Source: CBDFGN01 sp965247065
GTDB lineage: Bacteria > Bacteroidota > Bacteroidia > Cytophagales > Cyclobacteriaceae
Reading direction: 5' to 3'
Assembly: GCA_965247065.1 (NCBI GenBank)
Contig: CBDFGN010000006.1
Location: 682,001-746,000, forward strand
DNA: 64,000 nt
Positions within the stretch are counted from its first letter, which is position 1, and each line of letters begins with the position of its first letter. Below are positions 1-8,045 of this stretch, piece after piece. Made by a program: the position numbers and the translations under genes. Under the pieces are notes generated by a model that was not told the origin of the DNA, ran no database searches, and saw only the letters and a list, made by a program, of their open reading frames with translations.

Positions 1-433
1 CAAGGAGGCGTCAGGCGATTTGGAGCAATGCGCGGAAATCGCCCGCGATGCTGAGCCAGGCTTTCTCCTCCTGTCCGGAGAGGATATGCTGACCCTTCCC
101 ATAATATCCGTTGGCGGCCAGGGCGTGATTTCAGTTTTGGCCAATGCCCTCCCCGTGCTTTTCACTAAGATGGTTGACTTGTGCTTAGAGAACCAATGGC
201 AGAGTGCGCAGTCACTCCTCTATAAGCTACTGGAAATCAACCCTTTGATGTACCAAGAGAGTAATCCAGTTGGCATCAAACAATTACTAAAAGAGTTAGA
301 AGTATGTGGCAATGAGGTCAGATTGCCCCTGGTTCCTGCCTCAACCAAACTCCAAAGCACAATTCGAAAAGCCCTGGAAGTTTTGGGGGTAGGTGCGTAT
401 GGAGAGGATAAAAAAATAGGCGAATTTGAATAA
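1..433 (+). CDS. dapA: 4-hydroxy-tetrahydrodipicolinate synthase, C-terminal part (cut by window edge)
   Basis: DapA condenses pyruvate with aspartate semialdehyde in the lysine/diaminopimelate pathway in the cytosol. Only the last ~144 codons are in the window, and the frame is open from base 2. The first residues, KEASGDLEQC, match the conserved strand that follows the Schiff-base lysine in the family. The later GEDMLTLPIISVGGQGVISV segment is the typical C-terminal TIM-barrel strand with the glycine-rich GGxGVIS motif. A TTG at 20 is not the start, because homology runs through it. The gene ends inside a hairpin that serves as terminator for the convergent H1-like gene. The call is secure; only the N-terminus is missing. 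Confidence 0.93.
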   Translation, partial: KEASGDLEQCAEIARDAEPGFLLLSGEDMLTLPIISVGGQGVISVLANALPVLFTKMVDLCLENQWQSAQSLLYKLLEINPLMYQESNPVGIKQLLKELEVCGNEVRLPLVPASTKLQSTIRKALEVLGVGAYGEDKKIGEFE

Positions 434-442
434 TTCGCCTAT
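410..442 (-). terminator. Rho-independent terminator of the H1-like gene, overlapping the dapA 3' end
   Basis: A perfect 11-bp inverted repeat (416-426 and 432-442) with a 5-base loop is followed, on the minus strand, by a run of T's (410-416). It lies just past the stop of the H1-like gene at 453. It also covers the last dapA codons, so a single structure could end both convergent transcripts. Confidence 0.75.
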
Positions 443-452
443 CAACGATGAG

Positions 453-632
453 TTATTGAGTGTTCTTGATGTTTTGGACTTCAACCCGAATTGATTGGCC
501 AAGGTTCTTCAATTCCTGCATTCCTTTTCTTACTCGGGTCCCTGCTGCTTGATTCCCTTTATCATAGAACTTGGAGAAGTCGCCATCTAGTGAGTCCACT
601 AGGTCTTTGAGTTCCTGGAATCTGTTTGCCAT
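453..632 (-). CDS. Histone H1-like protein (Hc1-type, short Bacteroidota form)
   Basis: A 59-residue basic protein, starting MANRFQELKDLVDSLDGD. It contains the FYDKGNxAAGTRVRKGMQ segment typical of short Bacteroidota Hc1/H1-like proteins, which are thought to bind DNA as nucleoid proteins. It has no signal peptide and no membrane segment. It is convergent with dapA and followed by a strong terminator. The region upstream (633-759) is very AT-rich, as expected of a strong promoter region. The product is too short for long-ORF cut-offs and is easily missed. Family membership is recognised from the whole sequence; the DNA-binding role is family knowledge, not shown here. Confidence 0.85.
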   Translation of the reverse strand: MANRFQELKDLVDSLDGDFSKFYDKGNQAAGTRVRKGMQELKNLGQSIRVEVQNIKNTQ

Positions 633-759
633 GTTAATTGATTTTTAGGTAGTTAAAAAATGTATTTAATTAGGACAGCAATATAAATAAATAGTTCAGA
701 AATCAATAAAATATAACGTTTTTTTATACAAAAAGGCGTTTTTTGGCGTCGGCCAATTT

Positions 760-2016
760 TTAGCCTTCTGCAGCAATCACCCCGGCTAATCCGCCCACCT
801 TATAAATACCTTCCAGCAACTTGCTTTGAGTGGCTTCGAAAGCGCTGATAGTTTCCTGAACATTTTCCAGAGTATGTACCGCGGTTGGGATTATTCTGAG
901 CATGATCTTTCCCTTAGGAATTACTGGATATACCATCACCGAGCAGAAAATGCTGAACTCCTCCCTAAGGTCAACCACCAAGTTTGCAGCTTCGTCACGG
1001 CCTCCCTCCAGGAAAATCGGAGTGACCGGAGATTGGGTCGCTCCCAGGTTGAATCCTCTTGACCTCAATTCTGACTGAAGTGCGGTTACGATTCTCCAAA
1101 GGCTCTCCTTTAGTTCGGGCTTGGTCTTCAATAGCTCCAGTCTCTTCATACCTCCAATGACAAATGGCATGGGTAATGATTTGGCAAAGATCTGAGACCG
1201 ACTATTGTATCGCATATAATTCAGCACCTTTGGATCGCCGGCCACAAAGGCGCCTATTCCGGCCATTGACTTGGCAAATGTTGAAAAATAAATGTCTACG
1301 TCATTCTGAACCCCTTGTTCCTCTCCTGCGCCTGCACCGGTGCTCCCCATCGTTCCGAAACCATGAGCATCATCAACCAGCAAGCGAAATTCATATTTGC
1401 TTTTAAGGGCAGCAATATCCTTAAGGTTGCCCATCCCACCGGACATTCCGAAGACGCCCTCGGTGATCACAAGTATCCCGCCACCGGTTTCAGCAATTAT
1501 CGTCTCTGCCCGCTTCAACCGATTTTCCAGGGCGTCCATATCATTATGGGGATAAACAAATCTTTTCCCGAAATGCAGCCTTACTCCATCCACAATACAG
1601 GCATGTGATTCAGTGTCATACACGATTACATCCCTTCGATCTACTAGCGTTTCGATCATCGAGAAAATACCCTGATAACCATAGTTCAGAAGCATACCTG
1701 CTGGCTTCCCGACAAACTCAGCTAATTGACTTTCAAATTTCTCGTGGTAAATGGTGTTTCCGGACATCATCCGTGCTCCCATCGGATAGGCCAATCCCCA
1801 CTCCTCAGCCGCCTCGGCATCTACTTTTCGAACTTCAGGATGGTTGGCAAGTCCCAGGTAGTTATTCAAACTCCAGGTGAGAACTTCCTTGCCCATGAAT
1901 TTCATCCTGGGGGCTATGTCACCTTCCAATTTAGGGAAAAAGAAAAACCCCTCCTTGACACCATCATACTGGCCCAAAGGAGATTTATCCATACTTAGTT
2001 TCTTGAAAATATCCAC
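760..2016 (-). CDS. PLP-dependent alpha-oxoamine synthase (serine palmitoyltransferase / cysteate acyltransferase type)
   Basis: A 418-residue fold-type I PLP enzyme. Members condense an amino acid with an acyl thioester and release CO2, making the first intermediate of sphingolipids (serine) or sulfonolipids (cysteate). Visible features are the substrate-entry segment LTWSLNNYLGLANHPEV (~47-63), the cofactor-stacking His in DTESHACIVDG (~137), DDAHGFGTMG with the PLP-binding Asp/His (~217), and the Schiff-base lysine in FSTFAKSMAGIGAF (~250). The length fits KBL/BioF/SPT enzymes. No bio or threonine-catabolism genes are nearby, and this subtype is common in gliding Bacteroidota, so a capnoid/sulfonolipid or sphingolipid role is favoured. 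Whether serine or cysteate is used cannot be read from the sequence. Confidence 0.8.
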   Translation of the reverse strand: MDIFKKLSMDKSPLGQYDGVKEGFFFFPKLEGDIAPRMKFMGKEVLTWSLNNYLGLANHPEVRKVDAEAAEEWGLAYPMGARMMSGNTIYHEKFESQLAEFVGKPAGMLLNYGYQGIFSMIETLVDRRDVIVYDTESHACIVDGVRLHFGKRFVYPHNDMDALENRLKRAETIIAETGGGILVITEGVFGMSGGMGNLKDIAALKSKYEFRLLVDDAHGFGTMGSTGAGAGEEQGVQNDVDIYFSTFAKSMAGIGAFVAGDPKVLNYMRYNSRSQIFAKSLPMPFVIGGMKRLELLKTKPELKESLWRIVTALQSELRSRGFNLGATQSPVTPIFLEGGRDEAANLVVDLREEFSIFCSVMVYPVIPKGKIMLRIIPTAVHTLENVQETISAFEATQSKLLEGIYKVGGLAGVIAAEG

Positions 2017-2220
2017 TTCTTGCTAGGTTAATCGAATAATTTCTTAGAATAGTCCAAAAAGCACCGATTTTTACAAAATCATACAAATCTAATACTAATT
2101 AGCCTGATGGCAAAAATATTGAATGCAAATGGGATGGATCGAATTAGCCGATCTTGCCGCATTAAATCAAAAATATTTCTTTTAGAATTTTTATCCCTAA
2201 TTTGTCTCAGAACCGTTCAA

Positions 2221-3711
2221 ATGAAGAAGATTCAAAAGATCCTAGTTGCCAACCGGGGGGAAATAGCCTTAAGGGTAATTCGATCAGCCCGGGAAATGGG
2301 AATCAGGACGGTGGCAATTTACAGTGAAGCCGATCGGGGGGCACCCCACGTTATCAATGCGGATGAAGCGGTTGCCGTGGGCCCTCCTCCATCCTCCGAA
2401 TCGTATCTAAAGATCGATACGATAATACAGGCCGCTCTGGATACCGGAAGTGATGCGATCCATCCTGGTTACGGATTCCTAGCGGAGAACAGCCGTTTCG
2501 CAACCCAAGTTTCAAAAGCTGGTCTCATATTCATTGGCCCCAGCCCAAAGGCGATCAAAACAATGGGTAATAAACTTGCCGCCAAAGCCGCGATTGCCGA
2601 TACCGGAATAGCGATGGTTCCCGGACATCATCGACCAGTTAGTAACTTGACCGAAGCGCAAAAGGCCGCGCAGAAGATAGGATACCCTGTCCTTGTCAAG
2701 GCAAGCGCGGGGGGTGGTGGAAAAGGAATGCGCGTGGTCGAAAAGAAATCTCAATTTAAAGATCAATTAGAACGAGCCATCAGTGAGGCAACCTCTGCAT
2801 TCGGAGATGGTGCCGTTTTCATTGAAAAGTTTATTACAAATCCCAAGCATATTGAAATTCAGATCCTGGCGGATAATCATGATAATTTTGTTCATTTATT
2901 TGAACGTGAGTGTTCAATTCAACGTCGGTATCAAAAGGTAATTGAGGAGGCTCCATCGGCGGCCGTAAATCCTGAAATGAGAATGGCAATGGGCCAAGCT
3001 GCTGTAAAGGTTGCCAAAGCATGCAAATATCAGGGAGCCGGAACCGTGGAATTCGTAGTAGACAAAGATCTCAACTTTTACTTTCTGGAAATGAATACCC
3101 GGCTTCAAGTTGAACATCCGGTCACGGAATTCATCACCGGAATTGATCTTGTGAAGCAACAAATCAAAATTGCCCAGAATTTGCCTCTGAGTTTCAAGCA
3201 GGAAGAGATACGGTTGGAAGGTCACGCCGTCGAAGCCCGGATTTATGCCGAGGATCCACAGAATGAGTTTCTACCCGACACCGGTAGGCTGAATATCTAC
3301 GAGACGCCTCAGGGTTCCGGGATAAGGGTAGATGGCGGCTATAGGGCGGGCATGGGAATACCAATCTACTACGATCCGCTAATTGCCAAAGTAATATCCT
3401 ATGGATCCAATCGTAAAGAGGCCATTGAAAAACTTGGGTGGGCCCTCAAAGATTTCCATATTTCAGGAGTAGAAACTACCATTGATTTTTGCCGTTTTGT
3501 TCTTGAGCATCCTAGTTTCAAATCCGGAGAGTTTGATACCGGATTTGTCGAGAGCCATTTTTCATCCCATGCAATCACTCGGGCACCGGATCCTAAGGAA
3601 GCTGAACTAGCCGCTGCCTTAGCTGGTTTTCTTTATCAAGAAGAGATCTTGACCGGCAAGACAGTTTCCCATTCCAAGGTGAGCTCCTGGAAGAAACGCG
3701 TTGACCGATAG
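2221..3711 (+). CDS. accC: Biotin carboxylase subunit of an acyl-CoA carboxylase
   Basis: This enzyme carboxylates biotin on its carrier protein using ATP and bicarbonate. The start at 2221 gives MKKIQKILVANRGEIALRV, the canonical family N-terminus (496 aa); the longer frame from 2107 adds an unrelated AT-rich leader. ATP-grasp features are the glycine-rich loop ASAGGGGKGM (~160), the HIEIQ strand with ERECSIQRR (~210-240), and the catalytic EMNTRLQVEHPVTE segment (~290). No biotin-carrier or carboxyltransferase domain is fused or adjacent, so the protein could serve acetyl-CoA or propionyl-CoA carboxylase. The DUF1015 gene starts 12 bases downstream, suggesting co-transcription. Confidence 0.88.
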   Translation: MKKIQKILVANRGEIALRVIRSAREMGIRTVAIYSEADRGAPHVINADEAVAVGPPPSSESYLKIDTIIQAALDTGSDAIHPGYGFLAENSRFATQVSKAGLIFIGPSPKAIKTMGNKLAAKAAIADTGIAMVPGHHRPVSNLTEAQKAAQKIGYPVLVKASAGGGGKGMRVVEKKSQFKDQLERAISEATSAFGDGAVFIEKFITNPKHIEIQILADNHDNFVHLFERECSIQRRYQKVIEEAPSAAVNPEMRMAMGQAAVKVAKACKYQGAGTVEFVVDKDLNFYFLEMNTRLQVEHPVTEFITGIDLVKQQIKIAQNLPLSFKQEEIRLEGHAVEARIYAEDPQNEFLPDTGRLNIYETPQGSGIRVDGGYRAGMGIPIYYDPLIAKVISYGSNRKEAIEKLGWALKDFHISGVETTIDFCRFVLEHPSFKSGEFDTGFVESHFSSHAITRAPDPKEAELAAALAGFLYQEEILTGKTVSHSKVSSWKKRVDR

Positions 3712-3723
3712 ATCGCAAAGCAT

Positions 3724-5025
3724 ATGCCAGAGATACTACCGTTGCGAGCCTGGAAATACAGTTCCAGGTTATCCAGAAATATTGACCAACTGACCTCCCC
3801 CCTGTTTGATGTGGTATCAGAGACGCAGCGAAATATCCTCTACGATAACCCTTACAATAGTGTTCATATTTCAGTGCCAATGGGTGATCTCCCAGCTATT
3901 CGGGCCTCAAAAATCGTTAAGGAATGGAAGGAATCTCAGGTGATAGTTCAGGATCCCCTTCCTGGGTTGTATGTTTATTACCAGTATTTTGCTCTTCCAG
4001 GAACTACTACGTTGATTTGCAGGAAAGGGTTCGTTGGCCATATAAGAATTTATGATTGGGGCGATAGGGTTATCCTTCGACACGAGAACACTATGCCGGC
4101 TTCAGTGAACGACCGGATGGAGATTCTTGAAAAGACTCAAATGCAAGTCAGCCCCACCCATGGACTATACGTGGATGATGGTTTTGAGCTCGAACTATTA
4201 ATGGATGAAAGCATACAGAATCCCATCTATGAGATCGAGGATTATCAGGGGGTTAAAGACGTATTGGCCGTGATCCATGATCAGTCGGTGATCGCAAGAT
4301 TTCAAGGTAAAATCAAAGATCAATCTATAATATTGGCCGACGGGCATCATCGCTACGCAGGCTCGATCGATTACATGAAAAAACAAGAATCTCGAAACCC
4401 CGGTCATACCGGTGATGAGGGTTACAATTTCCACTTGATGTACCTGACCAACGCCAGAACTGATACGGTCAGGATCCTTCCGACGCACCGGTTGATAAAG
4501 GGGATTGAAACTTTCGATGAAACTCAATTCCTAGGTCGGCTGGATAAATATTTTACCATCAAGCCGGTCATTAACCCGAACGAAATCAATGAAGTAATCT
4601 TAGGTAAGCAATGGGCTTTTGGACTGCTCCTCAAAGACAAGGCGTTCAAAATCCAATTAAGACCGGAGGTTTTCCCTCAACTCGATTGGGATTTCTCGGA
4701 AGAGGTGAAGAAGCTGGACCTGACGATACTGCACTATTTCGTGATTGATAAAACAATAGGCATCCCAGGTATTACCCACGTGCGATCTGATCAAATCATC
4801 TTTGAAAGAAATTTCACCAACTGCCATGACCGGGTTCTCAATGGTGAGGTGCAATTGGCGCTGATCACCCAAGAAGTCTCTATGCGAGATGTAGTGAGCG
4901 TTTGCCAAAGTGGTTACACAATGCCTCCAAAGTCGACCTTCTTTTACCCCAAAGTTGTTTGCGGGTTTCTGTTCAGTTCAATACAAGAAAATGAATTTGC
5001 GCCGCTCCCTGATCCTAGCTTCTGA
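3724..5025 (+). CDS. DUF1015 family protein
   Basis: A 433-residue soluble protein of the DUF1015 family, which is widespread and of unknown function. The N-terminus MPEILPLRAWKYS and the central ADGHHRYAGSIDYM motif (~205) are diagnostic. Other conserved pieces are RILPTHRLI (~245) and the C-terminal MPPKSTFFYPKVVCGF (~400-415). It follows accC closely and overlaps the start of maf by 35 bases, so accC, this gene and maf look like one transcription unit. There is no signal peptide or membrane segment. In some genomes the family lies near serine metabolism genes; here a broken serine dehydratase gene lies just beyond maf, on the other strand. Confidence 0.85.
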   Translation: MPEILPLRAWKYSSRLSRNIDQLTSPLFDVVSETQRNILYDNPYNSVHISVPMGDLPAIRASKIVKEWKESQVIVQDPLPGLYVYYQYFALPGTTTLICRKGFVGHIRIYDWGDRVILRHENTMPASVNDRMEILEKTQMQVSPTHGLYVDDGFELELLMDESIQNPIYEIEDYQGVKDVLAVIHDQSVIARFQGKIKDQSIILADGHHRYAGSIDYMKKQESRNPGHTGDEGYNFHLMYLTNARTDTVRILPTHRLIKGIETFDETQFLGRLDKYFTIKPVINPNEINEVILGKQWAFGLLLKDKAFKIQLRPEVFPQLDWDFSEEVKKLDLTILHYFVIDKTIGIPGITHVRSDQIIFERNFTNCHDRVLNGEVQLALITQEVSMRDVVSVCQSGYTMPPKSTFFYPKVVCGFLFSSIQENEFAPLPDPSF

Positions 5026-5557
5026 ATCTCCGCGCCGCAAGGAATTACTTGAGGCCGCCGGTTATCAGTTTGAAGTTAGAAAGGCCGGGACAAACGAGGA
5101 TTTCCGGTCGGACCAGGCTCCGGAGGATGTAGCAATTCATCTGGCCCGGAAGAAGGCCAAGGCGTTATCCAGATTCTGGACCAGCCACATAGTACTGGCT
5201 GCCGACACCATAGTCGTTCTCAGGGGTCAAGTGCTGGGAAAGCCCAGCGGGCGACCGGATGCCATCCGAATGTTGCGTGCATTATCCGGGAGAGAGCACC
5301 AGGTAATTACGGGCGTTTCCATCAACACGGATCACCGTGAGGAGTCTTTCGCCGATCTCACCCGCGTCTGGTTTGACCCTCTATCATTGGAGGATATTGA
5401 GTATTACGTCGATAATTACAAACCGTGGGACAAAGCTGGTGCCTACGGCATTCAGGATTGGATTGGGATGACCGGAATCAACAAAATTGAGGGCTCCTAT
5501 TTCAACGTGGTTGGGTTGCCCATCCATTTGGTCCACGCAAAACTGAAAGGGTTTTAG
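4991..5557 (+). CDS. maf: Maf-type nucleoside triphosphate pyrophosphatase
   Basis: Maf proteins hydrolyse dTTP/UTP or modified nucleotides to monophosphates. The start at 4991 (MNLRRSLILASESPRRKELL) gives the standard ~188-residue length, with the family signature SESPRRKELL at residues 10-19; the longer open frame from 4910 lies inside the DUF1015 gene. Further conserved segments are AADTIVVL (~71), LGKPSGRPDAIRMLRALSGREHQVITGV (~81-108) and DKAGAYGIQ (~150). The gene overlaps the end of DUF1015 and its stop abuts the convergent sdaAB remnant. Subfamily (dTTP/UTP versus m7GTP) was not resolved. Confidence 0.9.
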   Translation: MNLRRSLILASESPRRKELLEAAGYQFEVRKAGTNEDFRSDQAPEDVAIHLARKKAKALSRFWTSHIVLAADTIVVLRGQVLGKPSGRPDAIRMLRALSGREHQVITGVSINTDHREESFADLTRVWFDPLSLEDIEYYVDNYKPWDKAGAYGIQDWIGMTGINKIEGSYFNVVGLPIHLVHAKLKGF

Positions 5558-6236
5558 CTATAACCGAATATCTGGGATATAAATTACCTCCCGAACCCAC
5601 TTCAAACTTTGCAGGTAATCCAGGGTGATGGGCCTTATCCCAGAATCCATTTCTATGAATTGATAAGCCTCTCCATGTTTTCCTTTACGGGACATTGACG
5701 TAGTCGCCATGTTACAACCGTCTTGAGACACAACGGACGAGACAAAGGCAATACTCCCTTTCACATCCTGGGCTTTTATTAATCAAGGTGTGCAAGCTGG
5801 TTGAAAAACTGGCGGCAAAGCCATCTACCTCGGATATGTTAATAATACCCCCTTCCTAAACTCTGCCAATCAACTCTAATTTCTTTTTCTCATTCTCCAA
5901 ATTCAGTTTTATTGTATTGGGATTAAGAGTGGATGCATTGATCACAGAATGGAACGTATATTTAAGCGTATTCTTCCTGGCAATTTCAAATGATGTCTTG
6001 ATTCTTTTGTCATCTGTTTGGAAATCCAGCAGTCCCCCAATAATAGCCCGGTCGCTTCCATGTCCTTCATAAGTTCGGGCAAAGGAATTGTAAAAAGTTA
6101 CAAAGGCCCTATCCGGAATGCCTCCTAATATCTTAACACCAGCCCGGCCAATTCTCACCACTCCTGCCGTGTGGGAACTGGGTGGCCCAATCATGACTGG
6201 CCCGATCATATCAAATACGCTACTGCGTTCTGGCAT
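5558..6236 (-). pseudogene. sdaAB: L-serine dehydratase beta subunit, broken by a stop and frameshifts
   Basis: The 5' part (6236 to 5856) begins MPERSSVFDMIGPVMIGPPSSHTAG, the diagnostic N-terminus with the SSHTAG motif, and reads through to NAST...LNLENEKKKLELIG. It then hits TAG at 5856-5858. The same frame continues as EGGIINISEVDGFAASFS until an extra A in an A4 run (forward 5774-5777) pushes it out. The ACT-domain end, VKGSIAFVSSVVSQDGCNMATTSMSRKGKHGEA, is read in another frame (5764 to 5558). A normal protein would be ~220 residues. No alpha subunit is seen nearby. It is either a recent pseudogene or contains sequence errors; all the domains are present, which favours a very recent event. 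Confidence 0.82.
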
Positions 6237-6291
6237 AATCCCCCATTAATATTTTCTAGATTTAAGGAAATTAGTCCCAAATGAATTCGCG

Positions 6292-7104
6292 ATGAATGTG
6301 TTATTTGACGGAAGTATTGCTTCTGATTCCGAGGTCCGATTGTCATGTACCGACCGCGGCTTTCAATACGGGGACGGAATTTTTGAGACCATTGTTTGTC
6401 AGGGGACGGTGGTGTCGTTCCTGGATTTGCACTGGGAGCGACTAACGAAAGGGATGAACATCTTAAAGCTAGCATTACCTGACTGGTTGAGCCAAGGGCA
6501 ATTGGAAACGGCCATCTTAAAACTGATGCAATTGGAAGGATTGGAGACAGCGCGAGTCAAGCTGTTGGCCTGGAGGAAGAAAGGAGGTCTGTACACGCCG
6601 TCCCAAAATTCAGCCCACCTGCTGATAATGGCCTTACCGCATCAACCTCCAATCAAGATTCTGAAGGTTGCGGATATTTGCCGCCAGGTGCGATTGGCTC
6701 ATTCATCGATCTCATCCTTCAAAACTCTTAGTTCCATGCCATATGTTTTGGCCGGAATTGAGAAAAAACAACGTAAACTGGATGAACTGATCCTTCTTGA
6801 TCGCGAGGACCGCGTATCCGAATGTACGGCGTCCAACATCTTCTGGATCAAAGATAATCGATTATTCACCCCGCCTCTGGAATCAGGGTGTATCGAAGGC
6901 ATCCGCCGTAGGTCCATTATGGACCGGCTGGGCGCGGAAAATCCTGTGAAACAAGTTTCCATTACGGTTGATGAGCTGCTGGAGGCAGACCAGGTATTCA
7001 ACTGCAACGTTACCGGGATCCAGTGGATCCGGACTATCCGGGAACACAGGTATGACCTGAATCACATCGACCAATTAAAAAGTGCCTTCAAGCTGTATGA
7101 TTAA
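6292..7104 (+). CDS. pabC: Class IV aminotransferase, probably 4-amino-4-deoxychorismate lyase
   Basis: A fold-type IV PLP enzyme of 270 residues. CTDRGFQYGDGIFETI (~19-34) is the family's conserved N-terminal motif, SSFKTLSSMPYVLA (~142-155) carries the PLP lysine, and the C-terminal ECTASNIFWI and GCIEGIRRR segments bind the cofactor phosphate. The short length, the lysine context and the absence of branched-chain pathway genes favour PabC, which makes p-aminobenzoate for folate, over IlvE or D-amino-acid aminotransferase. It is convergent with thyA, another folate-linked gene; the two overlap by 4 bases at their 3' ends. The exact substrate is inferred. Confidence 0.75.
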   Translation: MNVLFDGSIASDSEVRLSCTDRGFQYGDGIFETIVCQGTVVSFLDLHWERLTKGMNILKLALPDWLSQGQLETAILKLMQLEGLETARVKLLAWRKKGGLYTPSQNSAHLLIMALPHQPPIKILKVADICRQVRLAHSSISSFKTLSSMPYVLAGIEKKQRKLDELILLDREDRVSECTASNIFWIKDNRLFTPPLESGCIEGIRRRSIMDRLGAENPVKQVSITVDELLEADQVFNCNVTGIQWIRTIREHRYDLNHIDQLKSAFKLYD

Positions 7105-7895
7105 ACCGCTACCTGGGCTTTTATGTGTGGATGCGGGTCGTAATTCTCAAGCTGAAAATCCTCAATCTTGAAATCGAAGATCGAGCTGATATCCGGATTT
7201 ATTTTCATTTGAGGTAAACCCCTGGGTTCGCGGCCGAGTTGGACATGAGCTTGTTCTAAGTGGTTGGAATACAAATGGGTGTCTCCGAATGTATGGACAA
7301 AATCGCCAGCTTCTAGCTCACATACCTGGGCCATCATCATGGTAAACAAGGCGTATGACGCTATATTGAAGGGTACTCCTAAAAAAACGTCTGCACTTCG
7401 TTGATAAAGTTGACAGGACAATTTTCCCTCTGCCACGTAGAACTGAAAAAAAGCGTGACAGGGGGGCAATGCCATTTGATTCAACTGACCCACGTTCCAA
7501 GCGCTTACAATAATGCGTCTGGAATCGGGATTGTCTTGAATGGTATCGACACACTGAGTGATCTGATCAATAAACGAACCATCGCCTGCGGGCCAACTTC
7601 TCCATTGGTAACCGTATATCGGTCCCAGGTTCCCATCGTTATCCGCCCATTCATCCCAAATGGAAACACCATTATTGTTCAAATACTTAACATTCGTTTC
7701 TCCCTTCAAAAACCATAATAACTCATGTATAATTGAGCGCAAATGTAGCTTCTTGGTGGTTATGCAGGGAAAGCCGGTACGCAGGTCAAATCGCATTTGA
7801 TAACCAAAGACGCTCAGGGTTCCAGTTCCGGTGCGATCCTCCTTTTTCACCCCCTGTTCCAAAATATGGCTCATCAAGTCGAGATATTGCTGCAT
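7101..7895 (-). CDS. thyA: Thymidylate synthase
   Basis: ThyA methylates dUMP to dTMP using methylenetetrahydrofolate. The 264-residue length is standard. EDRTGTGTLSVFG (~19-31) is the phosphate loop, LPPCHAFFQFYV (~143-154) holds the catalytic cysteine, YQRSADVFLGVPFNIASYA (~162-180) is the dUMP/folate-binding stretch, and DTHLYSNHLEQ (~205) completes the pyrimidine site. The start MQQYLDLMSHIL is the usual one. It overlaps the convergent pabC-like gene by 4 bases. The call is secure. Confidence 0.97.
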   Translation of the reverse strand: MQQYLDLMSHILEQGVKKEDRTGTGTLSVFGYQMRFDLRTGFPCITTKKLHLRSIIHELLWFLKGETNVKYLNNNGVSIWDEWADNDGNLGPIYGYQWRSWPAGDGSFIDQITQCVDTIQDNPDSRRIIVSAWNVGQLNQMALPPCHAFFQFYVAEGKLSCQLYQRSADVFLGVPFNIASYALFTMMMAQVCELEAGDFVHTFGDTHLYSNHLEQAHVQLGREPRGLPQMKINPDISSIFDFKIEDFQLENYDPHPHIKAQVAV

Positions 7896-8045
7896 GAGTA
7901 ATTAAATTAGGTGAAAATCGACATGAACAAAGTTAGGACTTTACGCCGTGTAATCCAGATTGCCGTAGGTGAAACATCTATGGTGTCGACACCAAACCTT
8001 ATTATTACTTAGATGGTTAAATAACCGGGATCCTTATCTGCAATT

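Noticed and set aside
2107..2220. A longer accC start at 2107
   Set aside because: The added 38 residues are unlike the family N-terminus and come from AT-rich leader DNA. The ATG at 2221 gives the canonical beginning.
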